A DNA stretch of 64,000 nucleotides from Pareuzebyella sediminis (GCF_008367235.1 NZ_VTZS01000006.1:1-64000); one strand, 5' to 3'; counted from the first letter of the stretch, positions 18,021 to 26,989 are shown. The notes: generated by a model from the letters alone, not told the origin. Program-made: numbers and translations.

Positions 18021-18054
18021 AAATCCAGCTCATGAAAATAGGTTGGATTTTTTG
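18021..18054 (+). terminator. Terminator after tRNA-Lys
   Basis: AAAATCCA pairs with TGGATTTT, extended by a G-T and a C-G pair, and is followed by T residues. It lies 10 bases past the tRNA end. Confidence 0.75.
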
Positions 18055-18239
18055 ATTTAGGCCCGTAGGTATGGGAGGTTTACTACCCTAGGCACGATAC
18101 TTGCACTTGTCTTCCAAAAGTCGATTGATCCGCGCTTTTGAGCAAAATCAGATTGCTATTTCACCCTTGAGGGTACCCTTTTTCAATGCTGATCGATAGC
18201 ACGATGGTGCAACACGAACGACGAGACGTGTGACCGCCC

Positions 18240-19931
18240 TTATTTTCTATAAATTTGTTTTCCTTCTTTGTAGGTTTCCAACACGACAATATTCTTTATG
18301 TCTTCCTCGGAAACTTTTAGCGGATTTTTATCCAGTACGACCAAGTCGGCCAATTTGCCTACTTCAAGCGTTCCTTTGGTATCTTCTTCGAAATGTTGAT
18401 AGGCCGACCATTCCGTAATGCATTTCAGCGCCTCATAGGGTGTTAATTTCTGATCTGCCCCGATTACCTGTCCCGAACGGGACTTTCGTTCGACGGAAAT
18501 GCCGACCATGCGCATCAAATTGGGCAGGGCCACAGGGGCGTCCGTATGAATGGTGAGCCGTAACCCTTTATTCAAAGCGGTTCTGGTCGGGCTGATAAAG
18601 TCTCCCAAACTATCACCGATGATTTGCTTGTGCCAGTCTCCCCAATAAAAGGCGTGGAGTGGAAAAAGGGAGGCAATCACGTTCAGTTCCTTGAACGTAT
18701 CGAGCTGGTCTTTGCGAATGTACTGCCCATGAATGAGCACATTTCTACGATCGTCATTCCCTAATTCTTCCGCGGCAGATGTCATGCCACGTATCATTTG
18801 GTCGATCGCCGCATCGCCATTGGCATGTGTCAAGACCTGCCAATTATTTCTAAAAGCTTTCTTGTACAACGACGTCACCACACTATCTTCGGGGATGGCC
18901 GGATATCCTTTGTAGTCCGATCCGGCACCGTCTGGAGGAAGTATATAGGGTTGCGTACGCCATGCCGTTCTTCCCTGTGGAGACCCATCAAGGGTAATTT
19001 TCATTCCCCCGATACGGTAGTGATCGGTATACTTCTTACCCGTCCATTTTGCATCCATGTACTTATCTGCAAACATATAGTCGATATAGCTGACGACATC
19101 TAATTGTAATCGACCTGCTTCTGCGTTTTTGACCAAGCCCTCATGATTTTGCATCGTGCGTCCTTCTTGGGCGGTGGTATAGCCATACGACAATGCCATT
19201 TTTTGGCCGGCGTCAAAGAATTGCAGTGCGGCTTCAGGACTGGCTGGGGTAAGGGCCTCGGGATAATACGGAAACGCCGCCAGTTCCTCCAACACCCCGT
19301 TCGGTTCGTTGTTGGCTTCCCGACGAATAATACCCCCTTCAGGGTCTTCCGTTTGGGCATCTATACCCAATAGGTCCAATCCTTTGGAATTGACCACGGC
19401 AAAGTGACCCGAAATGTGGATGATCATTATGGGGAATTCGGTACTTACTTTATTCAGATCATGTTTGGTAGGAAACCGGTTTTCCTCCAGTACCGAATCA
19501 TCGAAGCCCGCTCCGAATATCCATCCTGTTAAGGCCCTGTTTTCCGGGGTATTCCATTCTTTTAATATCGTGATCAGCGTCGGGATATCCTTGGCGCCCG
19601 CATCTGGTGGCGGTAAGATCTGCGCACCGATCGCCTGGGACGCAAAACTGTCAAAGTGGGCATGGCCATCGATAAACCCCGGAAGCATAGTACGCCCTTG
19701 AAGATCGATCTTTTGGGCCATTTCATAGTTTTTCTCCGCTTCTTCCTTCGTGCCTATAAATGAAATTTTTCCGTTTTCTTCGACCAAGGCCTCCACATAT
19801 TGGGGGTCATCACCTGCCATGGTAACGATATCGCCATTATAGTATAGGGTTTGATCCGCTTGTTCGGTCTTTGTGGTACAAGACGCCAGAAGTACACAAA
19901 GGCTTGCAAAAACTAGAATGTTGTTTTTCAT
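18240..19931 (-). CDS. Secreted YtcJ-like amidohydrolase (lipoprotein)
   Basis: The 563-residue protein has a lipoprotein signal (VFASLCVLLASC) and a metal-dependent amidohydrolase domain. Metal-site blocks are MLPGFIDGHAHFD near residue 85-97, VLTHANGDAAIDQ, NVLIHGQYI and LTIHTDAPVALP, ending with a small beta-domain (GTLEVGKLADLVVLDKNP). This matches the YtcJ family of exported or cytosolic amidohydrolases with poorly known substrates. The 228 bases before it hold only the tRNA terminator. Confidence 0.92.
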   Translation of the reverse strand: MKNNILVFASLCVLLASCTTKTEQADQTLYYNGDIVTMAGDDPQYVEALVEENGKISFIGTKEEAEKNYEMAQKIDLQGRTMLPGFIDGHAHFDSFASQAIGAQILPPPDAGAKDIPTLITILKEWNTPENRALTGWIFGAGFDDSVLEENRFPTKHDLNKVSTEFPIMIIHISGHFAVVNSKGLDLLGIDAQTEDPEGGIIRREANNEPNGVLEELAAFPYYPEALTPASPEAALQFFDAGQKMALSYGYTTAQEGRTMQNHEGLVKNAEAGRLQLDVVSYIDYMFADKYMDAKWTGKKYTDHYRIGGMKITLDGSPQGRTAWRTQPYILPPDGAGSDYKGYPAIPEDSVVTSLYKKAFRNNWQVLTHANGDAAIDQMIRGMTSAAEELGNDDRRNVLIHGQYIRKDQLDTFKELNVIASLFPLHAFYWGDWHKQIIGDSLGDFISPTRTALNKGLRLTIHTDAPVALPNLMRMVGISVERKSRSGQVIGADQKLTPYEALKCITEWSAYQHFEEDTKGTLEVGKLADLVVLDKNPLKVSEEDIKNIVVLETYKEGKQIYRK

Positions 19932-20125
19932 ATCGGTAGGGTTTGGTTAGTATGGATGGCAGTGTCCTTGCTAAAAATAGTTCATTTTTTGGAGCAATCT
20001 CTTACATTGGCCCGTTTTTCGTGCCAAGCGCATGGCTGTATTTGCCTTTTTTGATGCAACACCCCATCAAAACGTTCGTCGGTGTGAGCAAAAATAACAA
20101 GCACTTAGATGGTACGCTTTGCGCC

Positions 20126-20746
20126 CTATTTGCTATCGCCCCGGTTGACCTTCGTATTCTTCGGCCAGACGGTTTTAAATCGTACGCACACTACGGGCAT
20201 CTCCTGGGTAGGCTGTTCGCCTATTTCCTGTAAAGCGTCCTTAAAAAATGCCCAGTGCGCTTTTCTCCATCGCTCGAGAGGATTGACATCCATGCCCATA
20301 TCCCATGCGGCATATTTCTCAGAAATTTTATGAAAGGGAACGGTGTCCACGCTCACATTTTCGATAATGGTCATGGCTTTGCCGTCAAAATCGGTTACTA
20401 TTTGTTGGGCTCCAACGGTGGGTAGCGCTACGTTATAATGTTTGTACAAACGGTACAGGCCCGAAGAAGCTTTCTTTTTGCCCGTCAACGTCAAACGGGC
20501 CAATCGATCGGCATCTGCCCGATTGTTATGGAAAAAATCGGATTCAGGTACTGCCTTATCTTTGAATTCAGGATTGACCGCGATATAGTCGTTCCAAATT
20601 TGGGAAACAGAGGGGTGCAAGCCACTTTCGTGCTCCCCTTGTTTTTCTAGGTCCGTTTCGGAACCCATTTGGTATTCTGTTTTGGCCTTCGGTTCGGTTT
20701 TACAGCCTAGACACATGAAAAGTAATATAAGTGCTATATGTTTCAT
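20126..20746 (-). CDS. ASCH-domain protein with a lipoprotein signal
   Basis: The 206-residue product begins with an apparent lipoprotein signal (KHIALILLFMCLGC, Cys15), then about 30 polar residues. The rest reads as an ASCH domain of the YhfF type: RLTLTGKKKASSGLYRLY, VDTVPFHKISEKYAAWD, RWRKAHWAFFKDAL and MPVVCVRFKTVWP. ASCH domains are known or predicted RNA-binding or nuclease modules in the cytoplasm, so export would be unusual. It has the same direction as the neighbouring alpha/beta hydrolase, 123 bases away. Confidence 0.75.
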   Translation of the reverse strand: MKHIALILLFMCLGCKTEPKAKTEYQMGSETDLEKQGEHESGLHPSVSQIWNDYIAVNPEFKDKAVPESDFFHNNRADADRLARLTLTGKKKASSGLYRLYKHYNVALPTVGAQQIVTDFDGKAMTIIENVSVDTVPFHKISEKYAAWDMGMDVNPLERWRKAHWAFFKDALQEIGEQPTQEMPVVCVRFKTVWPKNTKVNRGDSK

Positions 20747-20869
20747 TAGCTTTTTTTTGGTAACTGTTTCGCTAATAGCTGGCGGGCCTTTTGGAGCACT
20801 TCATTATCAACCTGTGATAAAGTTTAAGTTGTACTACCCTTCAAAACAGCACGGTCCGACTGCTTGATT

Positions 20870-21940
20870 TTAGCCTTTGCTAGTGGCTTTTTCTTTCACG
20901 ATTTCAATGATGGTTTGATTAAATCTTTCGGCCTCTTCATCTGGTACTTCATGTCCTGATTTTTCAAACCAAATGAATTTCTTTATTGGAGCTGTCATTT
21001 TGTTTAAATGGTTTTCAGCCACTATACTGGGTAAGTTCCAGTCATGGCGACCACCCATAAAATAAACAGGTACTTTTAATTCTTTGATATGTGAAATGTC
21101 TGTTCTAAAAGCAACGCCATCCATTCGTGCCGATGTGTAGTTAAATGCTTCGAACCAGTCATAGTCTTTATAATCCTCATACATTGATTCTGCTTTCTCA
21201 ATTTCTTTTGCGAGATTCTTATCGTACACCGTACCTCCATATTTGACAACAAGTTCGTATTTGCTCATAAAACAATCCAAAATTGTAGCACAAACCGTAC
21301 TATCCTTTTTTTCAATTAAATCTAACTTCTTCAATACTGCTTTCTCATTCCTTTTTTGAGCTTGCTCTTTTAACCATTGCATGGAAACGTCCCAGCTTTC
21401 CGCTACACTTATCACCTGCGAAACCCCAATATAGGCATAATAATCATCAGGGTATTTTTCGGCTAATTTCATTCCAATAACACTGCCATAAGAAAAACCA
21501 ACCAGAAATATTTTTTCTGTGTTGAATTTCTTTTTTAGATATTGTGTCAACTCATGTGCATCATTGACCAAACTTTCAGGACCTAAGTTTTTCGGATTGG
21601 GACTATGCATATAAGATTGGCCACATCCAGATTGATCCCAAGAAACTAAAATTATTTCTTTGGTTAAATCAGTATTAAAATATCTTAGATGTGGTGTCTG
21701 AGGCCAGCCCGGTCCGCCATGTAGAAAAAGTAGCACCGGTAACCCATCAGAAGCTCCCGTCATTTCTACATATTGTTTTTCGCCACCTAATTCAATGAAT
21801 GTCTTTTCTTGGACGGTTCTTGTACTTTCAGATTGCATTTTTTGCTCATTCCCTTTGTTATGGTTTAGGCATCCTAAAAAAGAAACGACAAATGGTATTA
21901 GCAAAAGATGTTTCAAGTTTGTCATTTGATTTAATTTCAT
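20870..21940 (-). CDS. Alpha/beta-hydrolase lipoprotein (proline iminopeptidase-like)
   Basis: The 356-residue protein has a lipoprotein signal (LLLIPFVVSFLGC) and an alpha/beta-hydrolase fold. The oxyanion motif is LFLHGGPGWP, the nucleophile Ser is in LVGFSYGSVIG, the acid Asp in GGRHDWN and the His in KSGHEVPDEE. This set resembles the S33 proline iminopeptidase group; the substrate is not known. A second ATG five codons in gives a shorter signal peptide and may be the true start. Base composition is more AT-rich than the core genes to the left. Confidence 0.85.
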   Translation of the reverse strand: MKLNQMTNLKHLLLIPFVVSFLGCLNHNKGNEQKMQSESTRTVQEKTFIELGGEKQYVEMTGASDGLPVLLFLHGGPGWPQTPHLRYFNTDLTKEIILVSWDQSGCGQSYMHSPNPKNLGPESLVNDAHELTQYLKKKFNTEKIFLVGFSYGSVIGMKLAEKYPDDYYAYIGVSQVISVAESWDVSMQWLKEQAQKRNEKAVLKKLDLIEKKDSTVCATILDCFMSKYELVVKYGGTVYDKNLAKEIEKAESMYEDYKDYDWFEAFNYTSARMDGVAFRTDISHIKELKVPVYFMGGRHDWNLPSIVAENHLNKMTAPIKKFIWFEKSGHEVPDEEAERFNQTIIEIVKEKATSKG

Positions 21941-22314
21941 GGTGTTCGTTTAGCTTCAAATTGCCGCTAACATCAGTCTGTCCCTACCCTCATTTTGATC
22001 TTATGAAAGTACCATATTTAGAGTTTTTCAAAGGTACTTAAGCCTTCAGTTTTAGGGCGGAGAACTTACTATTTTCTGTAACCAAAAAACGAGCCTGTTA
22101 TTTTGCCGTTAACCGGAAGGTGTTCTGCTTACTATTTTGAGTTTGGAGAAGTAGGGGTTCAATGGTGGGGCAACGGTTTAGACAAGCGTAGTATGAAATC
22201 TCCAAAATTACTTACTTGTGGGTCGACCGTAAACCTGTGTATTTGTAACCCCTTCCTTATTCAGTAATTTACCCCCTTTTGCGATGGCTGATATCGGTGG
22301 GTCTTTTTATTAGT
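21941..22314. other. Noncoding region with a diverged repeat
   Basis: There is no gene of useful length. It contains copy 1 of a sequence that recurs between the next two genes (22049-22176). GTTAGCGGCAA on the minus strand just upstream of the hydrolase resembles motifs at other junctions of this accessory stretch. Confidence 0.6.
22049..22176. repeat. Intergenic repeat X, copy 1
   Basis: GTTTTAGGGCGGAGAACTTA and the following bases, through TGCCGTT, GGAGAAGTA and CAACGG, align with 23166-23329. In the opening 33 bases I count about 27 identical positions. It is not an insertion sequence: no gene and no terminal inverted repeats. Confidence 0.6.
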
Positions 22315-22956
22315 TTATACGTTCAAGTTGACATCTATCGTATAAAGTGAAACCAGGTAAATACTGAATGCGGTTAAGGCGACCAAATAGGGCTTATATT
22401 TTCTTTTATTTTTTTTATCCCAAAAAATCAAACCCACAAGAATTGATATGACTACTACATATGGGATTTTAAAAGGACCTAAATGTTCTAATTCCAATAC
22501 AAAGAAAATGATTCTTCCTAAAGTTGGACCCACAAAAATTAAAGCAATAGCTATCATATATCTCATATGTAATGCCACATCTTTTTTGTGGATTACAGCA
22601 AGCATGTAAAATAACAGCAAGAGGGCAATGTCAAAACTGGCGTTTAATGGAAAAAGCCCTTTCCCATATTCTTTTATCATTTGGGGAATAAAAGACAGAA
22701 TTAATGCAAAGAATACGAAATATGAAATCTTACCAAGTGTCCGATGGAGACTGAAATTCCCGGACCTAATCAACAGAGGTTGTGCAATAAAAAGGGTAAT
22801 CCATAATGAAGCTGTAAATGCATGGATATGTGTATACCCATCAACAGTACCCACAAATTCAGGAGATAAAACAAAATAGGTTTTGTAAAACCCTAAGAAA
22901 GTCAGCGGAATGAATACCAAAAAAATGAAGCCAATATTTTTATATTCCTTTTCCAT
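22315..22956 (-). CDS. Predicted multi-pass membrane protein, function unknown
   Basis: The 213-residue protein has about seven hydrophobic segments and little else. Conserved-looking polar residues sit in or near the membrane: YTHIHAFTASLWITLF and SLHRTLGKISYFVF, and HMRYMIAIA further on. The pattern is like DUF2306/cytochrome b561-type membrane proteins, where His residues may bind haem, but this is only a resemblance. It stands alone between two repeat-bearing intergenic regions in an AT-rich accessory stretch. Confidence 0.7.
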   Translation of the reverse strand: MEKEYKNIGFIFLVFIPLTFLGFYKTYFVLSPEFVGTVDGYTHIHAFTASLWITLFIAQPLLIRSGNFSLHRTLGKISYFVFFALILSFIPQMIKEYGKGLFPLNASFDIALLLLFYMLAVIHKKDVALHMRYMIAIALIFVGPTLGRIIFFVLELEHLGPFKIPYVVVISILVGLIFWDKKNKRKYKPYLVALTAFSIYLVSLYTIDVNLNV

Positions 22957-22973
22957 CTTTTTATTTTTTAAGG

Positions 22974-23020
22974 ACCACCACCTTGTTTATATCGCTGTAA
23001 AATGCATATTCATACCCTCC
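22974..23020. repeat. Intergenic repeat Y, copy 1
   Basis: It contains TATCGCTGTAAAATGCAT and CATACCCTCC and aligns with 24442-24488 at roughly three quarters of positions. It ends about 20 bases before the start codon of the membrane-protein gene. Confidence 0.55.
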
Positions 23021-23165
23021 AATCAAGTCGTTAAACAATGATTATCCGCCTTTTCGTCATCCCCGAGCGACATTGCCGCTTTAATGATACTGGGGGGCGC
23101 CCAATTAAAAAAAGCAGGTATAGAAAAGTTCTACACAATGAGGTGGGGCAAGTCTAAATATAGGG

Positions 23166-23329
23166 GTTTTAGGGCAGAGTACTTACGGTTTTCTGCAACT
23201 CTTAAATTGGGGCTGTGCTTTTGCCGTTCTTCAGCTTCGCTATTATCGCCCTTTCCCTTATAATCGCTGCCGGTACGCTACTTGCTATGCGTCGCCTTGG
23301 GGAAGTAAGCTCGACATTGTGGACAACGG
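23166..23329. repeat. Intergenic repeat X, copy 2
   Basis: It matches 22049-22176 in order (GTTTTAGGGCAGAGTACTTA, TGCCGTT, GGGGAAGTA, ACAACGG), with an extra block of roughly 36 bases in the middle. Confidence 0.6.
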
Positions 23330-23348
23330 CAGTCCGACGGGTACGTAT

Positions 23349-24350
23349 TTATGCTGTTACTTTCAAAATAGTCCTTCCTTTTAGTTGACCTTCGCGCATC
23401 AAGGCGATTTTTTGCTGCACCTCTTCAAGTGTAATTTCGAAGCACGTATCTTCTAATTGTTTTGGTTTCCATTTATCCGATAGCATTTCCCATACCATGG
23501 CCCTATATTTCATCGGGTAGTTTTGAGAATCAATTCCAATTAGTGCAACCCCTCTCAGGATAAAAGGGAAAACGGTTAGGTCAAGTTTGGGCGATGCTAC
23601 ATTACCACAACAAGTGACTACACCCATTGAAGCGGTTGACTTAATAATGTTTTCAAGTATTTCTCCGCCAACAGTGTCTATGGCTCCCGCAAATAAAGGC
23701 TTCAACAAGGGTTTTTTATCTAATTTTTCAATCTCGCTGCGCACTATAATTTCTTGTGCACCAAGGTTTATCAAATAATCTTGTTCAGTTTCCTTCCCAG
23801 TTATCGCGGCTACATGGTATCCTAATTTGCTCAATATTGCAACACTTAATGAACCAACTCCACCTGTCGCTCCTGAAACCGCTATTTTCCCATCCTCCGG
23901 TTTTATCAATTCAGTCAGCCTTAAAACCGACATGCCCGCTGTTAACCCAGCTGTTCCATACACCATGGCTTCTTTCATTGACAAATTCTCAGGTAATTTA
24001 ACGGCCCATTGAGAAGGTACTTTAATATATTCAGCAAACCCTCCGTCTGTATTCATTCCTAAATCATAGCTGGTGACTATTACCTTCTCCCCTACTTTTA
24101 GCGTTGGGTCGTTCGATTTTTCTATTATTCCAACAGCATCAATACCAGGGGTATGGGGATAACTTCTTGTAACCCCTTTATTTCCGGAAGCCGACAATGC
24201 ATCCTTATAATTTAATGAACTGTAGTGCACTTTCACCAGTATTTCCTCTTTGTCTAAAGGACTAAATTCCATTTCTTTTACTGAACCTATGTAGCTGCCA
24301 TTTTCCTCTTCAACACGAAAGGCCTTAAATGTAGAATTCTTATATGTCAT
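23349..24350 (-). CDS. YhdH/AcuI-type quinone oxidoreductase (acrylyl-CoA reductase-like)
   Basis: The 333-residue protein is a zinc-free medium-chain dehydrogenase of the YhdH/YhfP/AcuI group. Family blocks are HYSSLNYKDALSASG, HTPGIDAVGII, VIVTSYDLGMNTDGGFAEY, the AMVYGTAGLTA segment and the nucleotide-binding loop VSGATGGVGSLSVAIL. AcuI enzymes reduce acrylyl-CoA with NADPH, relevant to DMSP breakdown in marine bacteria; that activity here is an inference from family. It follows repeat Y copy 2 and lies in the repeat-rich accessory stretch. Confidence 0.88.
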   Translation of the reverse strand: MTYKNSTFKAFRVEEENGSYIGSVKEMEFSPLDKEEILVKVHYSSLNYKDALSASGNKGVTRSYPHTPGIDAVGIIEKSNDPTLKVGEKVIVTSYDLGMNTDGGFAEYIKVPSQWAVKLPENLSMKEAMVYGTAGLTAGMSVLRLTELIKPEDGKIAVSGATGGVGSLSVAILSKLGYHVAAITGKETEQDYLINLGAQEIIVRSEIEKLDKKPLLKPLFAGAIDTVGGEILENIIKSTASMGVVTCCGNVASPKLDLTVFPFILRGVALIGIDSQNYPMKYRAMVWEMLSDKWKPKQLEDTCFEITLEEVQQKIALMREGQLKGRTILKVTA

Positions 24351-24441
24351 TTATATAGTCTTTTAATTGTACATGAAATTTTTAGTATATGTGTTTCAAG
24401 TCATTGAACTTTTAAATAATAGTTCGCCGTTTTTGCAATAA

Positions 24442-24488
24442 GCAACACCATTGGTTGATATCGCTGTAACATACATGGATATCCCCTC
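24442..24488. repeat. Intergenic repeat Y, copy 2
   Basis: It contains TATCGCTGTAACATACAT and ATATCCCCTC and aligns with 22974-23020. On its far side the truncated methyltransferase frame ends about 20 bases away, so the truncation point and the repeat nearly coincide. Confidence 0.55.
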
Positions 24489-24509
24489 AAATTGACCGGT
24501 TTTAGAGTG

Positions 24510-24623
24510 TTACGCACCTTCTTTTTTTACAAAGAAGTCATTTGTCAAAAGAGTTGATCTTGTAGGTTCCGAACCCCGCATTTCTTTTTTGTGCTTACAT
24601 GCTTCTTCCCAAAACTCCCCCAT
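24510..24623 (-). pseudogene. N-terminal remnant of a class I SAM-dependent methyltransferase
   Basis: The 37-residue frame reads MGEFWEEACKHKKEM, then SEPTRSTLLTNDFFVKKEGA and a stop. This resembles, from memory, the first residues of a Bacteroidetes SAM methyltransferase family (FWEEAFK..KEMWG.EP..S...T.DFF), whose next block is the SAM-binding PGIGYGRNA loop. That loop and the rest of the enzyme are absent. Its ATG overlaps the stop of the upstream 45-codon frame (TAATG). It is probably a deletion relic ending beside repeat Y. Confidence 0.5.
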
Positions 24624-24760
24624 TATACAAAAATTTTATCTTCTAAGATTTGGGATGTCATTCTTAATTTGTTTCGTGATGTAATTCTTTCACCAGGGTT
24701 GAAATTATTTGCTTCTATTGCCGAAATAGTATTCACCTCAAAAAGGTGATTCTGTTTCAT
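24623..24760 (-). CDS. Short open frame of unknown nature
   Basis: A 45-residue frame (starting MKQNHLFEVNTISAIEANNF) ends at a TAATG shared with the methyltransferase remnant. I do not recognise it. The overlap suggests it was once the gene before the methyltransferase, or part of one, but it may have no function today. Confidence 0.25.
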   Translation of the reverse strand: MKQNHLFEVNTISAIEANNFNPGERITSRNKLRMTSQILEDKIFV

Positions 24761-24959
24761 TGAAGTCGGTGTTGATCTTTACATCGTAATAGTGGCTTAG
24801 GAGGGAGCTTACAACGTGGTCCGCCTGATTTTAAATATTTCCAATACATCCCGCTGCCCTTATTATCTGTCTTAAATTTTTAAGGTCGCTTTCCAATACC
24901 CCATACCGTATCGTGTAGGGTGGGTTTTGATGTCACTTTACATCGGGTTGCACCACTTG

Positions 24960-25841
24960 TTACTTTAGCGGTATTGGCGTAATGGTATACCCAAGTTCCT
25001 TTAATTGGGGTATCAATCCACATTCATACATTAAATGACTTAATCCAACGGCAATAAAGCGGTTATTCGATACTAGCTTTTTGCGAAGATTAACCATCCA
25101 TTGCCTGTTTCTGTCGGTGAGCACAAGTGCATTGTTACAAGGTTCCTTGAACTTATAGTCGATTTCCATATTGGCATACCAATCTGTTTCTTCACAATAC
25201 CTTGAATTTCCACTGCGTATTTTATAAATAATGTTCGCAAGTCTCCTTTTATGACTTTTTCGGGGCATGCCCTCCACATCTTTATTAATCAGGGCGATTT
25301 GCGCTTCGGTCGTTTCAAGCCCATAGCGTGCGATATCTTGTTCCATGGCTTTGGAACTGATATAATCATCCAAGGAAAGGGAGGTATCGTTCGCACTTTT
25401 GACCAAGCAGACCTGTTGTTTGAAATGTCTGTTCAGAAAAACATACATCTCGGTCGGTGTCATCTTGTTATAATCGGTGGGGCTTGTAGCGAAGAGGTTT
25501 TTAATGAAGCTCAAGTCGTTTTTGCTGAGATATCTATCCCACCTGGTTCTTGTGGCCCTTCGATTGATAATATCCTCAGCCATTTTGCCGGGAATGTTCA
25601 GGTTTTCCTTAATCAATACATCACAGGACGCCAAGGCTTGGTTGGCTTTGGGTAAGGCGTCAAAAAATCATTTCCCGAAGGCATGATGGGTTCCAAAAAG
25701 GTACGAGGTCTTATCGGAATTTTGGTGGGTTATTTCGAATAGAATGGTGTTAACATTTTGCGTATCATCGGCATTTTGACCTTTCAGATAGGTGGTAGTC
25801 CATATTAGAATTAGTACTGTAATGATTTTCCTAACTATCAT
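24960..25841 (-). pseudogene. TraB/GumN-family gene interrupted by an in-frame TGA
   Basis: Translating the minus strand from the ATG at 25839-25841 gives a signal peptide (MIVRKIITVLILIWTTTYLK) and the TraB/GumN N-terminal motif SYLFGTHHAFGK. A TGA follows at 25668-25670, and then, with no frame change, FFDALPKANQALASCDVLIK and the rest of the domain, including FIAVGLSHLMYECGLIPQL near the end. TraB/GumN proteins are metalloprotease-like, often exported. One nonsense change at codon 58 breaks an otherwise complete 293-codon gene. A TTG at 25632-25634 could restart only a truncated form without signal peptide or the GTHH motif. Confidence 0.85.
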
Positions 25842-25875
25842 TTTTTCTAAGTATTGGCTATGCCCGTGTTAGCGG

Positions 25876-26829
25876 TTATATTGTTATTCCCTGCTGCTCG
25901 AAGTACTTCGAAATGGCCTCATGAACCGCTTGTAACGAGCTATATTTTGGTCGATAATTCAATACCTTCTTTGCTTTTGCTATGCTTCCACAAGCACTAT
26001 GGGCTATGTGATCCCAAGTCAATTCCGCATCCCTTCTATGGACCTCTTTTTTCCAATCTTTCCAAGGTAAAAACTTTAATTTAGGTTCTTGCCCGAACAG
26101 CTTTGCCATTTCTTCCGCATAGCCTCTCAACGTCAGGGCTTGTTCAGAAAGTACGTGAAAACTCTCTCCGAGGGCATTTTCTCTGTGTGCAATGGCCCTC
26201 ATAAATGCCTGCGCTACATCATCGGCATGCACATGATGAACGGTTTCCATGCCTAGATTAGGTAAAATTATTTCTTCTCCCTTAGTCAACTTTACAAATA
26301 CTTCCGGGTTTAGGTTTCCAACCGGATTAATAGGCAACCAGCCAGGTCCCGTAATATGGCCAGGATGCAATATCGTAACAGGAAACCCGCATTCTTGATG
26401 AATGGCATGTAGATAAGCTTCAATATTCGCCTTATTAATGCCATATGACCCAAAGGGATTTCGTATTTGGTTTTCGGTAGTCGGTACTTGTGTACTGTGA
26501 CCATGCACCCACATCGTGCCACAATGAATCACATGTTTCACCCTGCCCTTTACTGCTTCTACGAGTTGCTTCGCGCTTTGAGGTGTGAAGCAAATCAAGT
26601 CAATTAGTATCTCCACATTGAGGGCGGCCATTTGAGAACCGAAATCCCCATTTTCCTCAGCTTTCGTTCGATCAATGGTCACATACTCCACGGATTTCCA
26701 AATTTCATGATCGATATAAGGACGAGTTTGTCGGCGGCTTACACAGACCACACTATGGCCGGCCTCCACGAGTCTTGGAACCAGATAAGTTCCAATATGA
26801 CCGGTTCCTCCAATGATTACTACTCTCAT
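25876..26829 (-). CDS. NAD-dependent epimerase/dehydratase
   Basis: The 317-residue protein is an extended short-chain dehydrogenase. The NAD-binding loop is VVIIGGTGHIGTYL at the N-terminus and the catalytic YxxxK lies in SYGINKANIE, preceded by HCGTMWVHGHS. The C-terminal half has the substrate-domain segment VHHVHADDVAQAFMRAI. Substrate is unknown, most likely a nucleotide sugar or similar. It follows the beta-propeller gene in the same direction, separated by 160 bases that carry junction-like GTTAG/CCGTTG motifs. Confidence 0.88.
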   Translation of the reverse strand: MRVVIIGGTGHIGTYLVPRLVEAGHSVVCVSRRQTRPYIDHEIWKSVEYVTIDRTKAEENGDFGSQMAALNVEILIDLICFTPQSAKQLVEAVKGRVKHVIHCGTMWVHGHSTQVPTTENQIRNPFGSYGINKANIEAYLHAIHQECGFPVTILHPGHITGPGWLPINPVGNLNPEVFVKLTKGEEIILPNLGMETVHHVHADDVAQAFMRAIAHRENALGESFHVLSEQALTLRGYAEEMAKLFGQEPKLKFLPWKDWKKEVHRRDAELTWDHIAHSACGSIAKAKKVLNYRPKYSSLQAVHEAISKYFEQQGITI

Positions 26830-26989
26830 TTTAGTCTTATCAGATTATCACTTACGGCACGTGTAAGTTTAGTGTTAGTAGCGGATATACATACGGTTAT
26901 ACGTCTTATAGCAAATGATAATTGGTTGTTAATCCAACGGTGCCACTCCCCCCGAACCCGCTGTCAAATTTATACTTTGATATGGCCAT

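Larger units (their letters stand above)
22957..23348. other. Noncoding region with two different repeats
   Basis: No gene is visible. The part next to the membrane-protein gene holds repeat Y copy 1 (22974-23020). The part next to the reductase stop holds repeat X copy 2 (23166-23329). Confidence 0.6.
24351..24959. other. Noncoding region with decayed coding remnants
   Basis: No intact gene of normal length is present. From the left it holds an AT-rich leader of the reductase gene, repeat Y copy 2, a truncated methyltransferase start (24510-24623), a 45-codon frame (24623-24760) and about 200 bases with nothing recognised. Confidence 0.6.

Noticed and set aside
25668-25670. TGA as selenocysteine
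   Set aside because: TraB/GumN is not known to use selenocysteine and no selenocysteine gene or structured element was seen. A mutation is simpler.
25640-25700. Frameshift as the cause of the broken TraB gene
   Set aside because: Counting from the ATG gives 57 codons to the TGA and 12 codons from the TGA through to the shorter frame, so the frame does not change. It is a nonsense codon, not an indel.
21941-26989. Canonical integron with attC sites
   Set aside because: The junction motifs (GTTAGCGG and similar) break the GTTRRRY core rule, and no integrase gene is in the window. I report only repeats.
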